Under the pieces are notes generated by a model. It did no database searches. It was not told where the DNA came from and saw only the letters and a list, made by a program, of their open reading frames with translations. The position numbers were made by a program, and so were the translations under genes. From contig JBBKVW010000513.1 in NCBI GenBank assembly GCA_037968655.1, forward strand, positions 1-6,096: 6,096 nt of DNA, read 5' to 3'. Every line of letters starts with the position of its first letter. The stretch's first letter is position 1. This stretch comes from CAISIP01 sp037968655. GTDB taxonomy: Bacteria > Pseudomonadota > Gammaproteobacteria > Burkholderiales > Burkholderiaceae_C. Below, piece by piece: positions 5,812-6,096 of this stretch.

Positions 5812-6096
5812 TCAGCCTTGTCCGATGGACTGGATGTCGACAAGAAAGGGCTCCTTGCGCCGGTAGCGGCCCAGGTCATCCCACATGTTCTGCAGCACGC
5901 GCACGATCAGCAAGGACCAGGCGAACGGCGTGGCCAGGTAAAACCACCACTGCATCACGTTGTCGGTGCCCTGCACAATGGCAAAGTTCATCTCCACCAG
6001 GCGGGTCTGCTCGATCGTGTAGAACAGCACAATCGCCCCAAAGACGATCCACAGCAGCGCATCCAGGCACAGGCAGGCGAATTGCCAGCCATGCGA
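5812..6096 (-). CDS. TRAP transporter small permease (DctQ type), 5' end missing
   Basis: The C-terminal 94 codons of a DctQ-type small membrane subunit; the frame is open to the right edge, and the full protein would be about 160-200 residues. The visible part has a hydrophobic segment (CLCLDALLWIVFGAIVLFY), a polar stretch with the conserved-looking TDNVMQWWFYLATPFAW, a last membrane segment ending in LLIVRVLQNM, and a charged tail (DDLGRYRRKEP). DctQ pairs with DctM in the inner membrane. The stop codon is 9 bases before the DctM start, so the two are translationally linked. The partner DctP binding protein is not visible and would be expected beyond the right edge or elsewhere. Confidence 0.9.
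   Translation of the reverse strand, partial: SHGWQFACLCLDALLWIVFGAIVLFYTIEQTRLVEMNFAIVQGTDNVMQWWFYLATPFAWSLLIVRVLQNMWDDLGRYRRKEPFLVDIQSIGQG

Noticed and set aside
5812..6030. GTG at 6030 as the start of a short DctQ protein
   Set aside because: The frame stays open with membrane-like sequence to the right edge, so the GTG is an internal valine in a hydrophobic segment and the gene is simply truncated by the window.
1..6096. CRISPR array, tRNA, rRNA or insertion sequence
   Set aside because: No regularly spaced repeats, RNA gene structure, transposase motifs or terminal inverted repeats were seen.

Overview
The window is GC-rich and carries Bug/TctC-type periplasmic binding protein, IclR and TRAP transporter genes. 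This mix suggests a Burkholderiales betaproteobacterium (Alcaligenaceae, Burkholderiaceae or Comamonadaceae type). That placement is inferred from gene style; no rRNA or other marker is present. Every supported gene lies on the minus strand, so transcription runs from high to low coordinates, and almost the whole window is coding.

Reading in the direction of transcription: (1) 6096-4513 holds the end of a TRAP small permease (DctQ type, cut by the window edge) followed 9 bases later by a complete TRAP large permease (DctM type). (2) 4482-4452 is a near-textbook intrinsic terminator closing the TRAP unit. (3) About 4390-4311 is a compact regulatory region with a candidate promoter and two similar 15-bp imperfect palindromes exactly 20 bp apart. 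(4) 4310-3 is a second transcription unit: an IclR-family regulator, a Bug/TctC solute-binding protein (4-base ATGA overlap with the regulator), a CoA-acylating aldehyde dehydrogenase (1 base after the binding protein) and, after a 111-base gap, an AMP-forming acyl-CoA synthetase truncated by the left edge.

The dehydrogenase resembles sulfoacetaldehyde dehydrogenase SauS, and the adjacent dehydrogenase and AMP-forming ligase are in the same order as sauS-sauT of the Cupriavidus necator sulfoacetate cluster. The best working model is therefore organosulfonate catabolism: sulfoacetate is taken up, activated to sulfoacetyl-CoA by the ligase and reduced to sulfoacetaldehyde by the dehydrogenase; sulfoacetaldehyde would then go to acetyl phosphate and sulfite through Xsc, which is not in this window. 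The substrate is an inference; the enzyme classes are secure. Unlike the described sauRSTU cluster, which has a divergent regulator and an MFS transporter, this locus has an IclR gene leading the operon, a coupled orphan Bug protein and a neighbouring TRAP transporter.
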